A stretch of 19,208 bases of DNA from JADZAA01 sp039810485 (GTDB lineage: Bacteria > Bacteroidota > Ignavibacteria > Kapaibacteriales > UBA961), in the NCBI GenBank assembly GCA_039810485.1, contig JBDHXA010000052.1:1-19208 (forward strand), read 5' to 3'. The notes under the pieces were generated by a model. The model searched no databases. It was given only the letters and a program-made list of their open reading frames with translations, and was not told where the DNA came from. The position numbers and the translations under genes were made by a program. Of the stretch, positions 1 to 7,038 are shown in pieces. Within the stretch, counting starts at the first letter, position 1, and each line of letters starts with the position of its first letter.

Positions 1-267
1 ATCAACAAGTATTACCATATTTTTCTGTTAGTTTGAAAACAAATGCGATATTGCAATTTAACAGCTGATTATCTATGGTTTTTTTATCCGACTTTTCGGA
101 GTGGGCTCAACAATTGTTTTTGCAATAATGGCAAATCAAGTTCTGTCGAAGTGGCATCCAAATCATAATTTGAATATGAACTTATATTTTCACGTTAAGT
201 TGTAGTATTTTTGCGAAACACTTTGTGGAAAAAAGAGATATTTCTGCATTATTACAGCTGCTAATTG
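1..267. other. Non-coding leader upstream of dusB
   Basis: No reading frame of useful length is open here on either strand; the three + frames from base 1 stop at 36, 31 and 68. A short dyad (TCCGA at 87-91, TCGGA at 96-100) follows a T-run, but no T-run follows it in either direction, so it does not read as a terminator. TATTTTTG at 206-213 resembles the TAnnTTTG -7 element of Bacteroidota promoters, but I see no TTG-type -33 element at the right distance. The dusB promoter should lie here but cannot be fixed. Confidence 0.5.
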
Positions 268-1281
268 ATGGCATCGCTTACTATCGGTTCTGTAAAAGTT
301 GAAAACGGCGTGTTACTCGCACCAATGGAAGATATTACAGATCTTCCTTTTCGAGTGGTGTGCAAACGGCTTGGCGCTGATATAGTATACACCGAATTTA
401 TCTCTTCCGACGGACTGATACGCGATGCTCGGCGCTCTATGGAGAAGCTTCACCTTTCTGATGAAGAGCGTCCTGTTGCAGTGCAGATCTTTGGCGGCGA
501 TATTGACATTATGCGCGAAGCGGCAATGCGCGCCGAATCTTTTCATCCTGATTTTCTTGATATAAATTGTGGCTGCTGGGTAAAAAATGTTGTTGCCCGA
601 AACGCAGGAGCCGCTTTACTTAAAGATCCATCTTCTATGGCATTAATGACCAAAGAATTGGTTAAAACAACAAAACTGCCGGTAACAGTTAAAACTCGGC
701 TTGGCTGGGATTCCAACAATATAATTATCATAGAAGTTGCTAAAATGCTGCAAGACGCAGGAGCTTCCGCTATCACCGTGCATTGCCGCACACGCGATAT
801 GGGACATTCTGGCATCGCGGATTGGAGCTGGATACCGAAAATTAAAAATGCTGTTTCTATTCCTATTATTCTCAATGGCGACATAGAAACTCCTGAAGAC
901 GTAGTTCGAGCTTTTAATGGAACTGGTTGCGACGCCGTTATGATTGGTCGCGCAGCCATAGGAAACCCGTTTATTTTTAAACGCTCTAAAATGTTGCTGG
1001 CTAATGGCGCGCTGCTGCCCGAGCCAACTGCTGACGAGCGAATTGATATTTGTATAGGACATTTGCGCGAACAGCTCCGATGGAAAACAGAAAGACGCGC
1101 TATCCTAGAATTTAGAAAATTTTACGCCGGCTATCTTCGCGGATTGCCTTATGCTTCCACCGTAAAACAAGACGTACAGCAATACGATGCTTTCACACAA
1201 GTTGAAGATCGCTTGCTTCGTTACAAAGATTTTTTGGCAGAGTATGAGACGGAGCTCCCGCTAAGCAGCCAGACAATTTAA
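268..1281 (+). CDS. dusB: tRNA-dihydrouridine synthase (DusB-like)
   Basis: Flavin-dependent enzyme that reduces specific uridines in tRNA to dihydrouridine using NAD(P)H; cytoplasmic. The 337-residue protein has the full family layout. The FMN-barrel opening LAPMEDITDLPFR is at residues 18-30. The catalytic-cysteine loop DINCGCWVKNVV is at 98-109, with C103 as the expected proton donor. The motifs NGDI and MIGRAAIGNPF mark the phosphate-binding end of the barrel, and a helical tRNA-binding tail follows. ATG at 268 is preferred; the TTG directly before it (265) would add one residue. No clear Shine-Dalgarno is visible. tilS follows after 5 nt, so the two are very probably cotranscribed. One oddity is that the usual GCP of the catalytic loop reads GCW. 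The DusB subfamily is the best guess; it could be another bacterial Dus paralogue. Confidence 0.93.
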   Translation: MASLTIGSVKVENGVLLAPMEDITDLPFRVVCKRLGADIVYTEFISSDGLIRDARRSMEKLHLSDEERPVAVQIFGGDIDIMREAAMRAESFHPDFLDINCGCWVKNVVARNAGAALLKDPSSMALMTKELVKTTKLPVTVKTRLGWDSNNIIIIEVAKMLQDAGASAITVHCRTRDMGHSGIADWSWIPKIKNAVSIPIILNGDIETPEDVVRAFNGTGCDAVMIGRAAIGNPFIFKRSKMLLANGALLPEPTADERIDICIGHLREQLRWKTERRAILEFRKFYAGYLRGLPYASTVKQDVQQYDAFTQVEDRLLRYKDFLAEYETELPLSSQTI

Positions 1282-1286
1282 ATCAC

Positions 1287-4200
1287 ATGACAAAGAAAAA
1301 CACTGTAATCGCCGAAAAAACAAAAAAAACAAAAACATCTTCAATTACAACCTCTAAAAATTCTATTTCATCAAAGCTGAAAAATAAAAGCATTGATGCA
1401 GAGGAAAGTATTAGTATTATCTCATCAGGAGATTCTGCTGAAGTTATTGTATTTCCTGCAAATCAAGAAACAATACCTTCAAAATCATTATCTTCTGAAT
1501 TAAATATTAATAACGAAGATATTTCACAAAGCGAAGTTAAATCCAACAATAAACCAACGAAAAAGACCAATAAAGCAAATACAGGCAAAATTAAATTATC
1601 AAACAAAAAAGTAAAATCAAACACTGTTACTTCTGATAAAACAGTAAATCCTAAAACAGATATTATTGACAGCAATGCTTCTGTTATTATCAATAAAATA
1701 ATTATAGCTTCTACATCGGAATTTGATAATACAACAAAGGATACTGCTCAACATTCGAAGTTTCCCAAACCAATTGAAGGTTTATTGCATCATAATACTA
1801 TTGCTGAAGATAAATTCAAGCCAAAGATAAATACACTTAAAAAGAACAGCAAACACAATAATAATTCAACCAATAAATTAACAGATGAAGATATTATCGG
1901 CACAGTTGAGGTTAATCATTTAAAACATGAAAGAATAGATATTATTGATAAAGATGCTTCAAAAAGCGAAGCCAATAATAATGCAGTTGTTGTCGAATCT
2001 ATTAAACCAAAAAAAATTATTATTCCCCCGCCTGGATTTGACGATGCACAAAAAGACAAGACGCCTATTTCTTATGCCCTCGAACCAGCTGACAATACTT
2101 CTAATATCGTTGCAGAAGATAGAAATACAGACAATTTACATTCGAAGACAAAAGTAAAGAATAATGATGGCAAACTAAAAGATAAAGGTTCTAATAAATT
2201 AAACGCTGAAGTAAATGACAGTAACGTTATATCAAGTATTTTTAGAAATGAAGAAACTAATGTAACAGTTCACAATACTTCTGCGTTAATAGCAAATAAC
2301 AATACAGATAACATCGAACAGAACAAACCTAAAAAAATTATCAATCCTCCTTTGGGGTTTGAAGAAGCGCTTGTTAATAAATCGCAAATATCAGAAACAA
2401 TTAATATCGTTGCAGAAACTATCCAGCCAATTACAGACAAAAATAATATAACAAAATTAAAAGCAAACAAAAAATCAAAAAGCAAGAAAACTGATAAAAG
2501 CGACAATAAATCTAAAATTACTGACAATGATATTATTCATGGTGTAAATACTGCCGATAAAAACATATACAGCAAATCAGATATTGTTGACAGCACCTCA
2601 TTTATAAATGAAGAAAATAACGACATAATTACTATTGATGGAAATAAGCCTAAAAAAATCATTGCTCCGCCTCCTGGATTTGACAATATTGGGATAGAAA
2701 TAAAAAGTAATTCTAAAACAGATAAAAAAACAAACAATCCAATACAACCCACAGACAAAAGAAGACCAATAGTAAATGAAATTATTATTGATGACAACAC
2801 CAAAATATCATCAGCAATTAATAATGATTCAGCAACGAGTATTGAAACATTTGATATTCAAAATAATAATTCTGAAATAGACACTTCGAATAATTTAACT
2901 GAAGCAAAGGACAAAGCAAATAAAAAAAAGGAAACAGATATAGATGAATTACATCACTTGTTAAATCATTTAGACACCAACAGAGTTACAACTGACACTA
3001 AAACTATAGATGTAAATCTTAATAATACTGTTGAACAAACAAATCTTTCGGAAGAACAACATGAAAGCAAATGGTCTCGTCGACGTAAAAAACGAAACGA
3101 AAAGAAACGTTTATTAAAACAGCATCAATCTGAATTGCAAGACACTAAAGCAACGACTGAGTTCTCATCAAAAATATCAGAGCACGATGACAATAGCGAA
3201 ATTATTTCTTTAAAATCGCCAGCGTTATTTGAATCGCTTATTGACGATGTTAAATCAACAAAAATCATAATTCCAAAACCAAATATTCAGAAGGATAATG
3301 CTGAATTAAATACTAGCTCGCGATATCACTCTGAAAAGTCAACTACGATTTTTGAAAATCAATCTATTGCTCCGCTAATACAAAAATCTAATAAAGAACA
3401 GAAAAATGAACAGAGTAAATCGCATAATGATCTTAAAGAAAAGCCACTAGCAAAATCAACAGAACATCATGCATCAAGTAATAAATCAGAAAAAATAACG
3501 CCTATTATTACTAATGATGAATTTGAAAACGAACTTCCAGCCAAGAAAAGAAAACAGCCAAAGGTCTATACAACTCACAAAAATAAGCGTCTCGATACAC
3601 TGTCGGAATCTCTTGAGCCCACAATAAGTTCTGTAGAGCAATTTATCAAATCTACGCTCTTCATTCCAGACGAAGCTATTCTATTGCTTGGCGTTAGCGG
3701 AGGTGTTGATTCTGTGGTAATGCTTGATATTATGGCGTCATTAGCACAACGTCATGGCTATCAAATAGCAGTAGCACATTGCAATCATGGAATGCGAGGC
3801 GAGGAATCTGACGCCGATGAAGTATTTGTCCGCACCCTAGCATCAAACTATCGCGCTCAATTTCGTGCAATTAAATTCGATGCCGCAGCACATGCCAGAA
3901 AAATTCATACAAGCATTGAAAATGCCGCTCGCGCTTTACGGTATCAGTTTTTCGAAAGAACTGCAAAAAGTATTGGAGCGCGTTTTGTATTATCTGCCCA
4001 TACTGCCGATGATACCGCAGAAACTCTTTTATTGAACTTACTGCGCGGCTCTGGTCTCACCGGCTTGGCAGGAATACCTCCAAGGCGCGATTTAGTAAAA
4101 AAGATTCATCTTGTTCGCCCTCTGCTCCAACTTTCAAAACAGCAGCTTATTGACTATGCGCATCAGCGACCATTAGAATGGCGCGAAGATAAATCAAATT

Positions 4201-5006
4201 CTTCTAATTTATTTATGCGTAATAAGATTCGTCACGATTTATTGCCTAAACTTCGCGAAGAGTACAATCCGGCAATTTCTGAAATATTAGTGCGAACCAC
4301 AAAAATTCTACAAGGCGCTGAACTTGTTGTAAATGAGCATGTTGAACATCTTGTTGCAGTAATGACAACTCAATCAACAGGCGAAATACGATTAGGTATT
4401 TCATTTTTTGATACATTGTCCGAATTTCTACAGGGCGAGATAATTCAAAATATTATTCGCAAACTTGGCGATTTGCCGGTTTCGATGGCAACAATTGATC
4501 GAATAATTGCATTGACAAAGAAAAAAGTACAAGCTGAATGTCGTGTAAACGGAAGAATAACAGCAATTAGAGACAGATCTGACATTGTTTTTACTAATTT
4601 TGAAACACCAGACACGTATGCACAAGTTGCTATTGGAGAAACGTATGATGCAGGATTATTAATGATTCGTCTAACTGAATGTCAAAAGAAAGACATTGTC
4701 TATTCGAATGACGGATTAATTGAATATTTCGACGCTTCATTACTGCCAAGACAGCTTGTTCTGCGAAATTGGAAGCCCGGCGATATTATTCGTCCGCTTG
4801 GACTTGGAGGCAGCATGAGCATCAGTGATTTTCTTACAAATGCCAAAATTTCTGTGGTTGAGCGTAGAAAAATATTAGTGCTTTGTGCTGGAAATGAAAT
4901 TGTGTGGGTTTGCGGCAAAAGGATTTCTGAAAATTTTAAAATCAATAAAAACACTAAATTAGCCGTAAAAGCCGAGCTAATAATTTCTGATGCCGAACCA
5001 CTATAG
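1287..5006 (+). CDS. tilS: tRNA(Ile)-lysidine synthase with a ~767-residue disordered N-terminal extension
   Basis: TilS attaches lysine to C34 of the CAU-anticodon tRNA(Ile), with ATP, so that AUA is read as isoleucine; normally essential. The catalytic part is complete and of normal size (about residues 768-1239). It has the PP-loop SGGVDS at 804-809, then HCNHGMRGEES, the AHTADDTAETLLLNLLRGSG segment, RNKIRHDLLP, and a TilS C-terminal domain around NWKPGDIIRPLG and ISDFL. Residues 1-767 (bases 1287-3587) are extraordinary. They are one open frame rich in K, N, S, T, D and I, with no Cys, one Trp (W597) and no second Met before the PP-loop, so an ordinary ATG start for the core alone is not available. 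The extension has a degenerate repeat of about 107 residues and a basic patch, KWSRRRKKRNEKKR, at 595-608. Base composition is much more AT-rich than in the core. The extension looks intrinsically disordered and its function is unknown. The gene begins 5 nt after dusB. Confidence 0.93.
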   Translation: MTKKNTVIAEKTKKTKTSSITTSKNSISSKLKNKSIDAEESISIISSGDSAEVIVFPANQETIPSKSLSSELNINNEDISQSEVKSNNKPTKKTNKANTGKIKLSNKKVKSNTVTSDKTVNPKTDIIDSNASVIINKIIIASTSEFDNTTKDTAQHSKFPKPIEGLLHHNTIAEDKFKPKINTLKKNSKHNNNSTNKLTDEDIIGTVEVNHLKHERIDIIDKDASKSEANNNAVVVESIKPKKIIIPPPGFDDAQKDKTPISYALEPADNTSNIVAEDRNTDNLHSKTKVKNNDGKLKDKGSNKLNAEVNDSNVISSIFRNEETNVTVHNTSALIANNNTDNIEQNKPKKIINPPLGFEEALVNKSQISETINIVAETIQPITDKNNITKLKANKKSKSKKTDKSDNKSKITDNDIIHGVNTADKNIYSKSDIVDSTSFINEENNDIITIDGNKPKKIIAPPPGFDNIGIEIKSNSKTDKKTNNPIQPTDKRRPIVNEIIIDDNTKISSAINNDSATSIETFDIQNNNSEIDTSNNLTEAKDKANKKKETDIDELHHLLNHLDTNRVTTDTKTIDVNLNNTVEQTNLSEEQHESKWSRRRKKRNEKKRLLKQHQSELQDTKATTEFSSKISEHDDNSEIISLKSPALFESLIDDVKSTKIIIPKPNIQKDNAELNTSSRYHSEKSTTIFENQSIAPLIQKSNKEQKNEQSKSHNDLKEKPLAKSTEHHASSNKSEKITPIITNDEFENELPAKKRKQPKVYTTHKNKRLDTLSESLEPTISSVEQFIKSTLFIPDEAILLLGVSGGVDSVVMLDIMASLAQRHGYQIAVAHCNHGMRGEESDADEVFVRTLASNYRAQFRAIKFDAAAHARKIHTSIENAARALRYQFFERTAKSIGARFVLSAHTADDTAETLLLNLLRGSGLTGLAGIPPRRDLVKKIHLVRPLLQLSKQQLIDYAHQRPLEWREDKSNSSNLFMRNKIRHDLLPKLREEYNPAISEILVRTTKILQGAELVVNEHVEHLVAVMTTQSTGEIRLGISFFDTLSEFLQGEIIQNIIRKLGDLPVSMATIDRIIALTKKKVQAECRVNGRITAIRDRSDIVFTNFETPDTYAQVAIGETYDAGLLMIRLTECQKKDIVYSNDGLIEYFDASLLPRQLVLRNWKPGDIIRPLGLGGSMSISDFLTNAKISVVERRKILVLCAGNEIVWVCGKRISENFKINKNTKLAVKAELIISDAEPL
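1686..2684 (+). repeat. Degenerate ~107-residue (321-nt) tandem protein repeat inside the TilS extension
   Basis: The motif KPKKIIxPPxGF(D/E) starts at residues 240, 347 and 454 (bases 2004, 2325 and 2646), spaced exactly 107 and 107 residues. A weaker copy has its KIII at residue 137, about 106 residues earlier. A second anchor, KLTDEDII (residue 197), KLNAEVND (304) and KITDNDII (410), is spaced 107 and 106. A third anchor, NTIAE/NIVAE/NIVAE, is at 170, 273 and 373. At DNA level, aatatcgttgcagaa occurs identically at 2103-2117 and 2403-2417. A degenerate KIIIPKP at residue 659 may be a fourth relic. The phasing of several anchors suggests internal duplication followed by drift, not chance low complexity. 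Confidence 0.8.
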
Positions 5007-5040
5007 AAAACATAGAATTAAAGCGACATTATAGTACACA

Positions 5041-6147
5041 TTACATTATTACGCTTTGTATTATGCCGCCGGCAACCACATCGTCATCTTCATATAGGAC
5101 AACTGATTGACCCGGCGTAATCGCGCGTCTCGGTTCGTCAAACACAATTTCAATCTTATCGGTTGAAATAAAACGGCAAGTTGACATTGCTCCTTCATCT
5201 TTATAACGAATTTTTGCAAGAAGTCGTTTTTCACCTTCCCAAAGATCATGTTTCATAAGGTTTATATCAGCAGCGATAAGTCCCTGATGAAATAGTTTGT
5301 TCTTATTTCCAACTTCCACTATATTTTCTTCAGGTTTAATATTCAGCACATAAAGAGGTTCGGTTGAAGAAATGCCAAGACCGCGGCGCTGACCTATTGT
5401 AAAATTTGCATACCCTTCATGTTTTCCTATAGATTTTCCATCAAGAATAATATTCCCCTCTTTATGTACGTTTGGAACTGTATCTCGAAGGAAACGGCTA
5501 TAATCATTATCAGGTATAAAACATATTTCAAATGATTCTGGCTTTGAAGCAATAGAAAGCCCTAATCTGGCAGCTTCGGCGCGAGCGCGCTCTTTGGTAA
5601 ATCCAGCTAAAGGAAATATTGTGCGTGCTAAAGATTCTTGTTTTACATTCCATAAGGCGTAAGATTGATCTTTGTGAGAATCTTTTCCTCGCGATATATA
5701 AAATCTGCCATCTTTTGTACGTTCTAATTGCGCATAATGACCTGTTGCAATCCATTGAGCGCCAAGTGCGTCGGCTTTATTCTCCATTTCTCCCCATTTT
5801 ATCGAACGATTGCATTGCACACAAGGATTAGGCGTTACGCCGGACAGATATGCAGAAACAAAATAATCTATGACATTTTTCTTAAATCGTTCCGAGAAAT
5901 CAACGACATAATGGGGTATTCCCAATTGAAGTGCCACTCTACGCGCATCATTAATTCCGTCAAGCGAGCAACAGCTTGAATCGTTACCCACATTTCCGCC
6001 AACATCTTCATACCTATACGTCTTTATGGTGATTCCTATAACTTCGTATCCTTGTTCAACTAATAATGCTGCGGCAACCGACGAATCAACGCCCCCGGAC
6101 ATTCCTACTACAACGCGATGTGGATTGAGTTTCATGGCATGGCACAT
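5041..6147 (-). CDS. mnmA: tRNA-specific 2-thiouridylase MnmA
   Basis: MnmA thiolates U34 of tRNA(Lys), tRNA(Glu) and tRNA(Gln), taking sulfur from a persulfide relay and activating the base with ATP. The 368-residue protein is full length. It has the PP-loop GMSGGVDSSVA at residues 15-25, TPNPCVQCN with the nucleophilic Cys at 109, GHYAQ at 136-140, and FEICFIPD with the persulfide Cys at 209. A C-terminal barrel domain follows, with FTIGQRRGLG and ITPGQSVVLY. The start may be at 6147 or at the fifth codon (ATG at 6135), which fits family N-termini slightly better; neither has a Shine-Dalgarno. It converges on tilS with a 34-nt gap. A hairpin with a T-tract ends only 7 nt before the 6147 start, so it may be expressed from a very close promoter or by readthrough. 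Confidence 0.96.
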   Translation of the reverse strand: MCHAMKLNPHRVVVGMSGGVDSSVAAALLVEQGYEVIGITIKTYRYEDVGGNVGNDSSCCSLDGINDARRVALQLGIPHYVVDFSERFKKNVIDYFVSAYLSGVTPNPCVQCNRSIKWGEMENKADALGAQWIATGHYAQLERTKDGRFYISRGKDSHKDQSYALWNVKQESLARTIFPLAGFTKERARAEAARLGLSIASKPESFEICFIPDNDYSRFLRDTVPNVHKEGNIILDGKSIGKHEGYANFTIGQRRGLGISSTEPLYVLNIKPEENIVEVGNKNKLFHQGLIAADINLMKHDLWEGEKRLLAKIRYKDEGAMSTCRFISTDKIEIVFDEPRRAITPGQSVVLYEDDDVVAGGIIQSVIM

Positions 6148-6154
6148 CTATAAT

Positions 6155-6188
6155 AAAAAGCAACAGCGATTAATAAAATAACGCTGCT
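6155..6188 (-). terminator. Probable intrinsic terminator between the OmpA-like gene and mnmA
   Basis: On the - strand AGCAGCG (6188-6182) pairs with CGCTGTT (6168-6162) through one G-U pair, with a 13-nt AT-rich loop. GC then TTTTTATTATA follow (T-run at 6159-6155). It lies about 50 nt after the stop of the gene ending at 6235 and just before the mnmA start, so it could end the operon arriving from the right. The stem is modest, so this is tentative. Confidence 0.45.
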
Positions 6189-6234
6189 ACCTATATTTTG
6201 TTATTGTGAAAAGAGATAACTACGCAAAATAAAT

Positions 6235-6972
6235 TTACAATTCAGGTAGAATTGTGCTTGCTTTAGCGATAAAAGAATATAATTCCGGTATCGTTGAAGC
6301 AATAATAGTGATGCGACGTGTGAGATTTGGGAAGTTTTTGGCAAAATATTCTGTCAATGCCAATGTTCTCTGAGAGGCAAGCGATATTGCTTGAGTTGCC
6401 ACAGGTGCTTTTTCTTTGCTTTTTTTACTTTTTTTGACTGATTTCGCTTTAGATTTAGCTAATTTTGCTTCTGGCATATCGTCACTAACATTTACAGACA
6501 CATTCAATCTTGCGTAATCCTTTAGCATCGCTGCAAGAGATTTTAACTCATTTTCTGAAATAATTTCGGCTGATCCTCGCGCAAATATATTACCTTCTGC
6601 TAACAAGTCGTTGACACCCAAAGCAGAAGCAGTAAAATTTACTTTTTGTTCGATATATTTTCCAGCATTGGGTATTTCAACGCTGTCTCGACGAATAATA
6701 AAAGTAGGATGCTGCCATTCTACAATGTACTTAACCCCTTGTTTCACGACTTGCTGAAAAGCTCCGTCTGATTCTGTTTTTCCTTTAATTTTTTTTCCGT
6801 CTGCAATTAAAGAATATTTGACGCCGCTCAATGGTTGTCCATTCTTATCATGCAGATTCCCCAATAATAAAGCTGTTGTGCCTTGAACTTGAGCGCTCAA
6901 TGAGTATGATTGAAAACCAAAACTGGCAATAAAGTACATAACAGAGAGCAATAATGCGATTTTTTTCGTCAT
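6235..6972 (-). CDS. Secreted protein with carboxypeptidase-regulatory-like domain and degenerate OmpA-like domain
   Basis: No named homologue recognised. The 245-residue protein starts with a signal peptide (MTKKIALLLSVMYFIASFGF..., probable cleavage after SLSA at about 27). Residues 33-110 look like a CarboxypepD_reg / SdrD-B-type beta sandwich (LLGNLHDKNGQPLSGVKY, then TESDGAFQ). Residues 125-225 resemble an OmpA-family domain: IFARGSAEI..ELKSLAAMLKDY, then VSVNVSDD, then SLASQRTLALTEYFAKNFPN. The Asp at 164/165 and Arg at 202 fall where OmpA domains hold the peptidoglycan diaminopimelate residue. The loop between them is replaced by a Lys-rich stretch (170-188, 10 Lys of 19). It follows the TPR gene after 66 nt on the same strand, so an envelope role beside the TPR and PstS-like proteins is plausible. 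The OmpA assignment is by pattern only. Confidence 0.7.
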   Translation of the reverse strand: MTKKIALLLSVMYFIASFGFQSYSLSAQVQGTTALLLGNLHDKNGQPLSGVKYSLIADGKKIKGKTESDGAFQQVVKQGVKYIVEWQHPTFIIRRDSVEIPNAGKYIEQKVNFTASALGVNDLLAEGNIFARGSAEIISENELKSLAAMLKDYARLNVSVNVSDDMPEAKLAKSKAKSVKKSKKSKEKAPVATQAISLASQRTLALTEYFAKNFPNLTRRITIIASTIPELYSFIAKASTILPEL

Positions 6973-7016
6973 ATATTTTGTAAATATGGCAGTAGTATTT
7001 TTTAATTATTTAATGT

Positions 7017-7036
7017 GAAACGCAACAATGCGTTTC
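7017..7036. other. Perfect inverted repeat just after the TPR gene
   Basis: GAAACGC (7017-7023) and GCGTTTC (7030-7036) form a 7-bp stem with a 6-nt loop, beginning 2 nt past the TPR stop codon. On the - strand the following bases are ACATTAAATAATTAAAAAATA, with no immediate T-run, so it is more likely a 3' stabilising hairpin or weak pause than a classic terminator. Confidence 0.4.
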
Positions 7037-7038
7037 TA

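Noticed and set aside
87..100. TCCGA/TCGGA hairpin next to a T-run
   Set aside because: The T-run precedes the stem on the + strand and becomes an A-run after it on the - strand, so it is not a terminator; the stem is only 5 bp.
206..213. TATTTTTG as a dusB promoter -7 element
   Set aside because: No TTG-type -33 element at the proper distance, and such words are frequent in AT-rich DNA.
1463..2803. Antisense open frames rich in Leu/Ile/Val that look like membrane proteins
   Set aside because: They are the complement of the AAT/AAA-rich TilS extension, have no start signals and mirror its composition; they are shadows.
3600..3602. CTG as an internal start giving a core-only TilS
   Set aside because: CTG starts are very rare and no Shine-Dalgarno is present; it cannot be excluded but is not supported.
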